Shown: positions 1 to 6,385 of the stretch, piece by piece | Layout: the number at the start of each line of letters is the position of its first letter | How positions within the stretch are numbered: the stretch's first letter is position 1 | NCBI GenBank assembly: GCA_900548275.1 | Contig: URJY01000034.1 | Location: forward strand, 1 to 20,534 | Direction: 5' to 3' | DNA length: 20,534 nucleotides | Origin: an uncultured Opitutales bacterium | GTDB taxonomy: Bacteria; Verrucomicrobiota; Verrucomicrobiia; Opitutales; Intestinicryptomonadaceae | Made by a program: the position numbers and the translations under genes | Notes under the pieces: model-generated | Database searches by the model: none | Told to the model about the DNA's origin: nothing | Seen by the model: only the letters and a program-made list of their open reading frames with translations

Positions 1-4
1 ATTG

Positions 5-150
5 GGCGCGTGAAAACAGGCTTGATAGGGCGTTTCACTTTGGAGCGGCAATGACACGTATGTTTAATACGCTTACATCGCCGCTCCAAAGCAAAGCCGC
101 CCTCTGAAACCTGTTTTGACGCGCCTAAGCAGCGCGGCTACGCCGCGCGA
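5..150 (+). repeat. Two-hairpin repeat element, copy 1
   Basis: Positions 5-20 pair with 110-125 (15 of 16 pairs, with one G-G mismatch at 12/118). Further in, a 12-bp perfect stem forms between ctttggagcggc and gccgctccaaag. The long hairpin is followed at once by taagcagcgcggc and a 7-bp GC hairpin (132-138 with 142-148), then an AT-rich tail containing T-runs. A second copy lies at 20289-20430 in the same orientation. The orientation given is that of the GC hairpin and T-rich tail and is an inference. Confidence 0.65.
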
Positions 151-356
151 TGAGTTTTTAGATTTTATTGTTTGCGGATTGCCGATTTTTAATTTTACAC
201 GCAAAACTCGCTTCGCTTGTTTTGCGAGAGTTGCCCACTTCGTGAAGCTTTGCTTCACTTCGTTCGGAGTCATTCTACACGCTCTCGAAAAATCGCTTGC
301 GCTCTTTTTCTCGAGCGGGCAGGGATGCTCGGCGTTCGCCTTGCTCTTTAATGAAT

Positions 357-648
357 AATGAAAAATGAATAATGAATGAATTTCGGCGTTTACGATAGAC
401 GCCGAAAGAACAACACTATTAGGGCGCGTTCGTGCCCTCGACTCTCGCAGGCGAATTTCGTTGTTTTTATAGCTTGCTTGGTGTTTACGGATTTTGAGAA
501 AGCTACAATGCCGAGGTTCGTTATTTAATATATTAGGTTGTATCAATTCTCCAAGACACCCACTGAAACAAAGTACAACACCAGTGAGACAATAGGGTTT
601 GCCCGCAAAGCGGCGCAAACCCCAATTATTCATTATTCATTTTTCATT
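357..648. repeat. 21-bp perfect inverted repeat flanking about 250 bp
   Basis: The AT-rich 21-mer at 357-377, starting aatgaaaaatg, is the exact reverse complement of 628-648. The pair encloses 250 bp without a recognisable gene. The arms are low-complexity (runs of aatgaat), which weakens the case for true terminal repeats. No target-site duplication could be identified. A non-autonomous element of about 290 bp is possible but unproven. Confidence 0.5.
381..407 (-). repeat. Isolated inverted copy of the 9-bp-stem hairpin
   Basis: tttcggcgt (381-389) pairs perfectly with acgccgaaa (399-407) around a 9-nt loop. Read on the minus strand, the unit and its flanks (ttgttctttc before, gaaattcatt after) match the first unit of the tandem array at 689-784. 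This is therefore a fourth, inverted copy of the same small palindromic repeat. Confidence 0.6.
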
Positions 649-684
649 TTAAATTCTACAGCTCCTACCGTCGCGATTCTTGTT

Positions 685-790
685 GTTCTTTCAGCGTCTA
701 TACTAAACGCTGAAATTCATTCTTTCGGCGTTATAAAGGTACGCCGAAATTCATTCTTTTGCCGCTATAAAATAAACGGCGCAATTCATT
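685..790 (+). repeat. Three tandem 34-bp hairpin units
   Basis: Units start at 689, 723 and 757, an exact 34-bp period. Unit 1 pairs tttcagcgt with acgctgaaa (689-697 with 707-715). Unit 2 pairs tttcggcgt with acgccgaaa (723-731 with 741-749). Unit 3 is degenerate, with gccg/cggc (761-764 with 777-780) and a bulge. Each is followed by attcatt. Units 1 and 2 differ by a paired change (A-T versus G-C), so the fold is kept while the sequence varies. The array abuts the gmhA stop codon and may act as a transcript end for the minus-strand genes, or be a REP-like repeat. Confidence 0.6.
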
Positions 791-1363
791 TTACAGCGCG
801 CCGCGCTCTATGCACTCTACCAGAATGTGGATTGCCTTGATGTGGATTTCCTGTGCTCTGTCGGAGTATTTCGACATCGGGGCGCGGATTTCCACGTCCG
901 CCAGATTTGCCAGTTTCCCTCCGCCTTTGCCCGTCAGTGCCACTACTTTCATCCCCTTTGTCTTTGCCGCGTTTACTGCGCGGAGCACGTTTTCCGAGTT
1001 GCCGCTTGTGCTTATTGCAAGCAGTATGTCGCCCGAATTTCCCATGCCTTCCACGTAGCGCGCGAAGATGTCGAGCGGGTCGAAATCGTTGAGTGCGCAC
1101 GTAAGGTATGCGGGGTCGTTTATTGCGATTGCGGGGATGGGTTTGCGGTTGCCCTTAAACCGAGCGGTGAGTTCTTCGGCGAAGTGTGTTGCGTCGCAGA
1201 GCGAACCGCCGTTGCCGCAGGCTATGATTTTCCCGCCGTTTTTGACGGCGCACGCCATCATTTCGCCCGCGCAGGCGAGGGCGTCGAGCGACGCGCCGTT
1301 CGATACGAATTCGTCGAGCGTTTTGACCGCTTCGGCGAGCGAATTTTTTACGATGTCTTTCAT
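791..1363 (-). CDS. gmhA: Sedoheptulose-7-phosphate isomerase (GmhA-like SIS protein)
   Basis: GmhA converts D-sedoheptulose 7-phosphate to D-glycero-D-manno-heptose 7-phosphate, the first step of ADP-heptose synthesis for the LPS inner core, in the cytosol. The 190-residue product has the usual family length and one SIS domain. Visible motifs are GNGGS (50-54) with DATHFAEEL after it (H60, E64 in the metal/active-site region), STSGNS (118-123, phosphate-binding), and SDRAQEIHIKAIH near the C-terminus (Q171, H179). These fit GmhA better than other SIS proteins. The start codon overlaps the stop of the upstream ROK kinase gene in an ATGA, implying translational coupling. The partner is unusual: heptose pathways use an HldE/PfkB kinase rather than a ROK kinase, so the true substrate could differ. 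Confidence 0.85.
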   Translation of the reverse strand: MKDIVKNSLAEAVKTLDEFVSNGASLDALACAGEMMACAVKNGGKIIACGNGGSLCDATHFAEELTARFKGNRKPIPAIAINDPAYLTCALNDFDPLDIFARYVEGMGNSGDILLAISTSGNSENVLRAVNAAKTKGMKVVALTGKGGGKLANLADVEIRAPMSKYSDRAQEIHIKAIHILVECIERGAL

Positions 1364-2346
1364 TTGTTTTTAAGTCCGTTGGCGGCGACCGAAAGTGCCG
1401 CGATGTCTCCTATCGATTCGCCCAGAAGTGCGGGCACGACCCTGCATTTTGCCGCCGCGCCCGAGAGTGCCTCCGCGTCGATTATGCGCTGCATCTCGGG
1501 GCGCAGGAGGTTTTCCGAACGCGCGAAAATGCTGCCGATTACTACGAGTTCGGGGTTGAGTATGTCTATCAAAAGCGATATTCCCGCGCCGAGTTTGCGC
1601 CCCGAGATTGCGTAGACTTCGCGCGCGGTTTTGTCGCCGCCGTCCGCGGCAATCGCGACGGTTTTTGCCGAAACATTCGGGAGGTCTTCCGCCGATCTGC
1701 AGTAGGCGCAGTTTTCGCCGCGCTGCAGAAGTTCCGTCGCCTTTGTCCGCGCGATTTGCGCAATGCCCGAGCCGCTGCAAAAACCCTCGAACGAGCCCGC
1801 CTTTGCGTAGCCCACCGGTCCGAAATTTTCGAGGCGGATGTGTCCGACTTCGCCCGCGTTGTCGTTCGTGCCCGCGTAAAGTTTGCCGTCGAGTATAAGC
1901 CCCGCGCCGAGCCCCGTGCCGAATGTCATAAAGACCATATTTCTCGCGCCTTTTCCCGCTCCGTAGAGCCATTCGGCGAGTGCGCAGGCGTTTGCGTCGT
2001 TCTGCAAAAATGCGGGCGCGCCGAGCCTGTTTTCGAGGATTTCGGTTATCGGAATGTTGTCCCAGCCCGCGAGGTTCGGCGGCGACATCACGACCCCGCG
2101 CGCGCTGTCGAGCGGCCCGCCACAGCTTACGCCGATTGCCGAAATGTCGGAGCTTTTCAGTCCGAGTTCCGCGAGCGTTTCGAGCGAGAGTTTTACGAGC
2201 GTGTCAATCGTCTCCCGCGGTTTGCCCGCGATTGTCGGAAACGATTTTTTCGAAAGGATTTGCGGCGGCGTTCCGTCGTCCGTGCCGCGCGCCACAACGA
2301 CCGCGCACTTTGTTCCGCCTACGTCAATGCCGATTAGATTTTTCAT
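1360..2346 (-). CDS. ROK-family sugar kinase
   Basis: This is an ATP-dependent sugar kinase of the ROK family (glucokinase, fructokinase and N-acylhexosamine kinases), cytosolic, 328 residues. The N-terminal phosphate-binding DVGGTK lies at 8-13, GVSCGGPLD at 72-80, the catalytic-base region NDANA at 116-120 (D117), and the second phosphate loop FGTGLGAG at 142-149. EVGH (166-169) is present. The family zinc motif CxCGxxGCxE expected just after it is replaced by a stretch around GPVGYAKAGSFEG, leaving no zinc cysteines in place. A separate CAYC lies at 213-216. The gene sits 56 bp downstream of a LacI regulator and overlaps gmhA by 4 nt, so all three probably form one sugar-responsive operon. 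The substrate cannot be read from sequence. The lack of DNA-binding residues at the N-terminus argues against a NagC-type repressor. Confidence 0.85.
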   Translation of the reverse strand: MKNLIGIDVGGTKCAVVVARGTDDGTPPQILSKKSFPTIAGKPRETIDTLVKLSLETLAELGLKSSDISAIGVSCGGPLDSARGVVMSPPNLAGWDNIPITEILENRLGAPAFLQNDANACALAEWLYGAGKGARNMVFMTFGTGLGAGLILDGKLYAGTNDNAGEVGHIRLENFGPVGYAKAGSFEGFCSGSGIAQIARTKATELLQRGENCAYCRSAEDLPNVSAKTVAIAADGGDKTAREVYAISGRKLGAGISLLIDILNPELVVIGSIFARSENLLRPEMQRIIDAEALSGAAAKCRVVPALLGESIGDIAALSVAANGLKNK

Positions 2347-2402
2347 TTAAGTTTAACGTTTAATTGTTGCGTTGGGCGCGTCAACTAAATAAATGTCCGC
2401 GC

Positions 2403-3440
2403 CTATCCTTCGGCGTTGATGTCGGTTGATTTGCGGATTACGGTTTCGACGGGAAAGACGGTGTAGGCGCGGGGCTTGTCGGGGTTGTTCATTCGGTCGA
2501 CAATCGTTTCCGCGCCGATTGCGCCGATGTGCGGGCAGTCGACGTGCACGGTTGTGAGTTTGGGCGTGCAGCGCGACGCAAGAACGGTGTCGTCGAAGCC
2601 GCAGAAGGCTACGTCGCGCGGAATTTCAAGCCCCATTTCCTGCGCCTTGTGCATAAGCGATGTCGCCAAGTCGTCGTTGCTTGCGAGAACCGCCGTGGGC
2701 GGGTTTTCCGAGCGCAGGATTTCGCCGAGCACATTGCAGCCTTCGTCGTTTGTCTTGAAATTTCTGAAAACTTCCGCGTCGAGCTGCGCCTGCTGCGCCG
2801 CCTTTCGGAAGCCGTCTATGCGCTCTTTCGTGTTGAAGTCCCGATTGTCGTAGGCGAGGTAGGCTATGCGCTTGTGTCCGAGTTCGGCGATGTGCGCGGT
2901 GAGGGCGGCGGTTGCCGTGCGTCCGTCGGTATAGATTGAATCGATGCCTTCGAAGTGCGAATCGAGCATCAGCATAGGCAGACCGCAGTCGCAGAGCGAT
3001 TTTACGATTGCGTCGGGCACTTGTCCGAGCACCACTATTGCGTCGGCCTTTCCGCGCGATACGAAGCGCGGGCGCGCCCCGTTTTCGGCGTTTTCGGGCG
3101 AGACTTCCGACAGCAGAATTTCGAAGCCCAGTTCCGCAAGCCGCTTCTGGAAGCCGTACATCATTTTCAGGTAGTACTCGCTGACGAAAATGTCCACGTT
3201 CGGGCGGTAGAACACGAGCGCGACCGTTTCGGACTTGCCCATTTTCAGCGAGCGCGCCGACGCGTTTATCGCGTAGTTGTATTTGCGCACGATTTCCAGA
3301 ACCCTGTCGCGGATTTCCTCGCCGAACAGTCCCTTTTTGTTGAGGATGTTCGAGACGGTTGTCGTTGAACAGCCCGCGAGTTGGGCTATTGTCTTGAGCG
3401 AAATTTTCTTTGGGGGCAATTCGGGCATCGTGCGGAACAT
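2403..3440 (-). CDS. LacI-family transcriptional regulator
   Basis: This is a ligand-responsive DNA-binding repressor of about 345 residues, the usual family length. The N-terminal helix-turn-helix reads KTIAQLAGCSTTTVSNILN (about 16-34), followed by the hinge segment YNYAINASARSLKMGKS (55-70), then a periplasmic-binding-protein-like effector domain (about 70-340) with the family phrases AVLASNDDLA and DVAFCGFDD. The frame stays open far upstream, but that part covers the divergent intergenic region and has no homologous look. The start is therefore placed at 3440; an in-frame ATG at 3428 is nearly as good and neither has a clear ribosome-binding site. The gene lies upstream of the ROK kinase and gmhA on the same strand, so it probably controls that operon and itself. 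The effector is probably a sugar or sugar phosphate (inference). Confidence 0.88.
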   Translation of the reverse strand: MFRTMPELPPKKISLKTIAQLAGCSTTTVSNILNKKGLFGEEIRDRVLEIVRKYNYAINASARSLKMGKSETVALVFYRPNVDIFVSEYYLKMMYGFQKRLAELGFEILLSEVSPENAENGARPRFVSRGKADAIVVLGQVPDAIVKSLCDCGLPMLMLDSHFEGIDSIYTDGRTATAALTAHIAELGHKRIAYLAYDNRDFNTKERIDGFRKAAQQAQLDAEVFRNFKTNDEGCNVLGEILRSENPPTAVLASNDDLATSLMHKAQEMGLEIPRDVAFCGFDDTVLASRCTPKLTTVHVDCPHIGAIGAETIVDRMNNPDKPRAYTVFPVETVIRKSTDINAEG

Positions 3441-3473
3441 TCTGCCGACGGCGGGTCGTTCTTCAAGTAAAAA

Positions 3474-3505
3474 GCCCCGCCGATTCCGATTTTTTCGGGC
3501 GGGGC
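3474..3505. terminator. Terminator-like GC hairpin in the divergent lacI/ptuA gap
   Basis: gccccgcc (3474-3481) pairs with ggcggggc (3498-3505), an 8-bp all-GC stem with a 16-nt loop. On the minus strand it is followed directly by TTTTT, 34 nt before the LacI-family start. On the plus strand a T-run begins 5 nt after the stem. It resembles a bidirectional intrinsic terminator but lies between divergent genes, where no transcript should need to end. It may be an attenuator or an insulator. Confidence 0.5.
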
Positions 3506-3558
3506 GGAAGTTTTTGTTTGCCTGCGGGCGCGCGGGCGGCGATACTCCGTTCGAAGCA

Positions 3559-4839
3559 ATGAGAATAAAAAGTTTGCACATCGAAAATTTCAGGGGGCTC
3601 GTCGACGAGCGGGTCGAGTTCGACGCTTCGATGACCGTTTTGGCGGGCGGCAACGGCGGCGGAAAGTCGTCGCTGCTCGAGGCGGTTTCGGTTATGCTTT
3701 CGTGGCTTCCCGCGGGAATTTCGGGCGGCTCGCAGCGGCCGCTTAAAATACGCACTTCCGACATCACGCGCGGCAGGGATTTCACTCGCCTTTCGATGGT
3801 CTTGGGGCAGCGCGGCTCGAAGGACATTTCGCTTGTGCTGGTCAAGCGCGCGCGCCGTACGTCGGGCGGGGGCGAAAGCGATATGGGCGAGGCGGAAAAA
3901 TACGCGTCCGATATGCGCGTACTTCTCGATTCGCCCGACGGCGCGAAGGTCTCGATTCCGCTGTTTGTCCACTACGGGACGAACCGCAATGCGTCGGGCG
4001 TATGCGCACCGATGCCCGACGGCAACACCGACCGCACGAGCGTCTACGAAAAGGCGTTTTGCGCGGGCGTGAATTTCGGCAAGTTTTCGCGCTGGCTTTG
4101 CGGGGCTTTGACCGAACGCCAAGCTCAGATGGAGGCTGCCGCAAAGCTGCCGCTCCGCGCGGCGAACAGGCGCAGGGACGAAATCAATTTCAGATTCGGC
4201 GCGGTCGCCGCGGTGCGCCGCGCGCTCTCGGATTTCGACGAAACATTCGGCGCGTTTTCGGCGCGGAACGGAACGCTGTTTTTCGACAAAAAGAACGTTC
4301 CCGCGTCCGCGCTTTCCGACGGCGAGAAGACGGTTGTCGCGCTGATTGCCGACATCGCGCTTCGGATGGCGGTTGCGAATCCGTCGCTGAAAGACCCGCT
4401 TTCGACTTCGGCGATAATCCTAATCGACGAGCTCGACATGCACCTGCACCCCGACTGGCAGGCGTCGATTGCCGAGCGTCTGCCTCGCATTTTCACCGAC
4501 GCGCAGTTCGTGATTTCGTCGCATTCGCCGTCGATAATGTCGCTTGCCAAGAACCTCTACCGCTTTCGAAACGACGGCGAGTCCACGCGTTTGGAGCGCA
4601 TCGATTCGGCGTTCGGGCGCAATCCGTCCGACCTGCTTTCGTCCGTGCTCAACGCCTCGCGCGAGACCGAAACGGCTGCGAAAATCGCGCGGCTGTATTC
4701 GCTCATCGACGAACGCAAGTTCTCGGCGGCGCAGAAAATAATCGACGAGCTGAACCGGCAGATTCCCGACGACCCCGAAATCGTTCGCGCCGAATATATT
4801 GTCCGCGCGCTCGCACCGCGCCCCGAAACAAAGCAATGA
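3559..4839 (+). CDS. ptuA: Septu-like defence ATPase PtuA (SMC/ABC-type AAA)
   Basis: This 426-residue ATPase has the SMC/RecF-like ABC fold. It begins with the typical MRIKSLHIENFRGL. The Walker A is GGNGGGKS (30-37), the ABC signature LSDGEK (252-257), the Walker B IILIDELDMHLHP (286-298, with D290/E291), and the H-loop ISSHSPS (319-325, H322). This is the architecture of PtuA, which in Septu anti-phage systems forms a complex with the HNH nuclease PtuB. The gene immediately downstream is an HNH protein of the matching family, overlapping by 4 nt (ATGA), so the pair is the main evidence for Septu. The start at 3559 is chosen because homology begins there; the open frame upstream lies antisense to lacI. 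No Shine-Dalgarno is visible. An OLD-like or other overcoming-lysogenization-type ATPase is the main alternative. No reverse transcriptase lies nearby, so it is not a retron-linked version. Confidence 0.82.
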   Translation: MRIKSLHIENFRGLVDERVEFDASMTVLAGGNGGGKSSLLEAVSVMLSWLPAGISGGSQRPLKIRTSDITRGRDFTRLSMVLGQRGSKDISLVLVKRARRTSGGGESDMGEAEKYASDMRVLLDSPDGAKVSIPLFVHYGTNRNASGVCAPMPDGNTDRTSVYEKAFCAGVNFGKFSRWLCGALTERQAQMEAAAKLPLRAANRRRDEINFRFGAVAAVRRALSDFDETFGAFSARNGTLFFDKKNVPASALSDGEKTVVALIADIALRMAVANPSLKDPLSTSAIILIDELDMHLHPDWQASIAERLPRIFTDAQFVISSHSPSIMSLAKNLYRFRNDGESTRLERIDSAFGRNPSDLLSSVLNASRETETAAKIARLYSLIDERKFSAAQKIIDELNRQIPDDPEIVRAEYIVRALAPRPETKQ

Positions 4840-5543
4840 GATACATTCCCGAACCCTCGGAGTCGGACGCGCCCGACATCTTCAAGCGATGGAAAAAACG
4901 CCATCCCAACGCCAAATATTCGGCGTTCCACAACCTGAAGGCGAAGGCGGCGTTGAAGGATTCGCTCATACGCAGGCAGAAATTTCTGTGCTGCTATTGC
5001 GAGTCGCGCATAACGGGCGAGACGTCGCACATAGAGCACATCGAGCCGCAGCGCGGCGGGCTTTCGCACCGCACGATGGACTACGCGAACATGGCGGTCT
5101 CGTGCATAAAAGACCCCAAGAAATTCGACGAACAAGCCGACGGCGGCGGCGGGCTCGGCGTTCTGCACGACAGCTATCTGCACTGCGGGCACGCGCGCGG
5201 CACGCTGCCCGTGGCGTCGCCTTACGACCCGCGCTGCTCGCGCTTTTTTGAGTACTCGTTCGGCGGCGAAATAAAGGTAAACCCCGCGCTGACCGACGCG
5301 GGCGAAATCGAGCTTGCGCGCGAGAGCATAGACAACCTGCGGCTGAACGTTCCGCCGCTTGTGAACCTGCGGAAAATCGCGATGTTCGAGACGTTGCGGC
5401 TTCTCGAGGCGGGCGTGCGGCCGTCGGAAATTCTGCGGGAAATCAACGGCAGATGTCCGCCGTTCGTCTCTTCGGCGACTGCGGCGGTAGATTCGTGGGA
5501 ACTTTCGAGAAAATCAAATTTCGATACGTACAATGAAAAATAG
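4836..5543 (+). CDS. ptuB: Septu-like HNH endonuclease PtuB (TIGR02646-type)
   Basis: This 235-residue putative HNH nuclease is the predicted effector of the Septu pair. The metal-finger and HNH core is visible as CCYC (52-55), HIEHIEP (65-71), YANM (83-86), C90 and CGH (117-119). That pattern matches the family annotated as retron/Septu-associated HNH endonucleases (TIGR02646). Its start overlaps the ptuA stop in an ATGA, and its last codons overlap the nfo start by 11 nt, so all three are likely translated from one message. The same frame is open far upstream through ptuA, but that portion is low-complexity Arg-rich shadow sequence, so the start is set at 4836. In the known systems PtuB degrades nucleic acid once PtuA senses infection; its target here is unknown. 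Confidence 0.82.
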   Translation: MRYIPEPSESDAPDIFKRWKKRHPNAKYSAFHNLKAKAALKDSLIRRQKFLCCYCESRITGETSHIEHIEPQRGGLSHRTMDYANMAVSCIKDPKKFDEQADGGGGLGVLHDSYLHCGHARGTLPVASPYDPRCSRFFEYSFGGEIKVNPALTDAGEIELARESIDNLRLNVPPLVNLRKIAMFETLRLLEAGVRPSEILREINGRCPPFVSSATAAVDSWELSRKSNFDTYNEK

Positions 5544-6375
5544 GGATTTTAAAATAGGATGTCATTTGTCGTTTTCGGGCGGCTACGCAAAAATGGGCAA
5601 GGACGTGCTTTCGATAGACGCGAACGCGTTCCAGTATTTCAGCCGCAATCCGCGCGGCGGCAAGGCAAAGGAGTTCGACCCCGCCGACGCGTCGAAGCTT
5701 CTGCAAATCGCGGAGGAAAACGGCTTTGCGCCGTTTCTGGTGCACGCGCCGTACACGTACAATCCGTGCTCGGCTGACGAATCGCTGCGCGGCTTTGCGC
5801 GCACCGCGATGGGCGAAGACTTGGAGCGGCAGGCGAAAGTAGGGCACAGCTTCTACAACTTCCACCCAGGTTCGCACGTGGGGCAGGGCGTCGAGCGCGG
5901 TATCGGGCTGATTGCGGAAACGCTCGCGGCGGTTCTACCGAAGGCCGAGTCAACCGTCGTTCTGCTCGAAACTATGTCGGGCAAGGGCAGCGAAGTGGGT
6001 TCGACTTTCGAGGAGATTGCCGCGATAATTTCGGCGGCGGGCGGTTCGGAAAGCATCGGCGTTTGTCTCGACACCTGCCACGTATACTCGGCGGGCTACG
6101 ACATAGTCGGCGACCTCGACGGCGTGCTTGAAAAATTCGACGGAATTGTCGGGCTGAACCGCCTGAAGGCAATCCACCTCAACGACAGTATGACGCCCTT
6201 TGCCTCGCACAAGGATAGGCACGAGAAAATCGGCAAGGGCACGATTGGCTTGGACGCGGTTGCGCGGATAATAAACCATCCGAAATTGCGCGCCCTGCCG
6301 TTCTACCTCGAAACGCCCAACGAGCTTGACGGATACGCCGACGAGATAAAACTTCTGCGCTCGCTGCGCGACTGA
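5533..6375 (+). CDS. nfo: Endonuclease IV (AP endonuclease Nfo)
   Basis: This zinc-dependent apurinic/apyrimidinic endonuclease nicks DNA 5' to abasic sites in base excision repair. At 280 residues it is full-length for the family, with a TIM-barrel order of motifs. All expected trinuclear-zinc ligands can be placed: H71 (VHAPYTYN), H111 (NFHPGSH), E146 (LLETM), D180 and H183 (CLDTCHVYSAGYD), H215 (AIHLNDS), D228 and H230 (HKDRHEKIG), E260 (YLETPNE). The ATG at 5533 lies inside the end of ptuB (11-nt overlap), suggesting coupled translation with the defence pair. Whether this is the housekeeping Nfo that happens to follow ptuB, or a functional part of the module, cannot be decided from one window. 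Confidence 0.93.
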   Translation: MKNRDFKIGCHLSFSGGYAKMGKDVLSIDANAFQYFSRNPRGGKAKEFDPADASKLLQIAEENGFAPFLVHAPYTYNPCSADESLRGFARTAMGEDLERQAKVGHSFYNFHPGSHVGQGVERGIGLIAETLAAVLPKAESTVVLLETMSGKGSEVGSTFEEIAAIISAAGGSESIGVCLDTCHVYSAGYDIVGDLDGVLEKFDGIVGLNRLKAIHLNDSMTPFASHKDRHEKIGKGTIGLDAVARIINHPKLRALPFYLETPNELDGYADEIKLLRSLRD

Positions 6376-6385
6376 TTTTGCGGCT

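Larger units (their letters stand above)
1..790. other. Gene-free, hairpin- and repeat-rich intergenic region
   Basis: No credible protein is encoded here. Short open frames exist on both strands but show no recognisable domain and run through inverted repeats. From left to right the region holds a long imperfect hairpin (5-125), a short GC hairpin (132-148), several small stem-loops between 190 and 335, one arm of a 21-bp inverted repeat (357-377), a 9-bp-stem hairpin (381-407), a stem-loop around 421-437, a gggtttgc/gcaaaccc stem (595-602 with 615-622), the other arm of the 21-bp repeat (628-648), and three tandem hairpin units (689-784) ending at the stop of gmhA. It is more AT-rich than the flanking genes. 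It could be a decayed or non-autonomous mobile element, a structured RNA, or both. Confidence 0.7.

Noticed and set aside
73..633. 186-residue minus-strand open frame in the left intergenic region
   Set aside because: It runs across the long hairpin and both repeat arms, has no domain or codon pattern like the neighbours, and is best explained by stop-poor repeat sequence.
685..790. CRISPR array
   Set aside because: The three 34-bp units repeat in full with no unique spacers between them and no cas genes are present.
3277..3558. N-terminal extension of the PtuA-like protein
   Set aside because: The extension is antisense to the LacI gene and its promoter gap. Family homology starts exactly at the ATG at 3559.
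3441..3558. Retron RNA associated with the Septu pair
   Set aside because: No reverse transcriptase gene is in the window and the gap is too short to hold a typical msr-msd as well as two promoters.
3441..3845. N-terminal extension of the LacI regulator
   Set aside because: The frame is open but overlaps ptuA antisense, and the helix-turn-helix starts normally just after 3440.
4002..4835. Fusion of an upstream segment to the PtuB-like nuclease
   Set aside because: The upstream part is an Arg-rich shadow of ptuA. The real start overlaps the ptuA stop at 4836.
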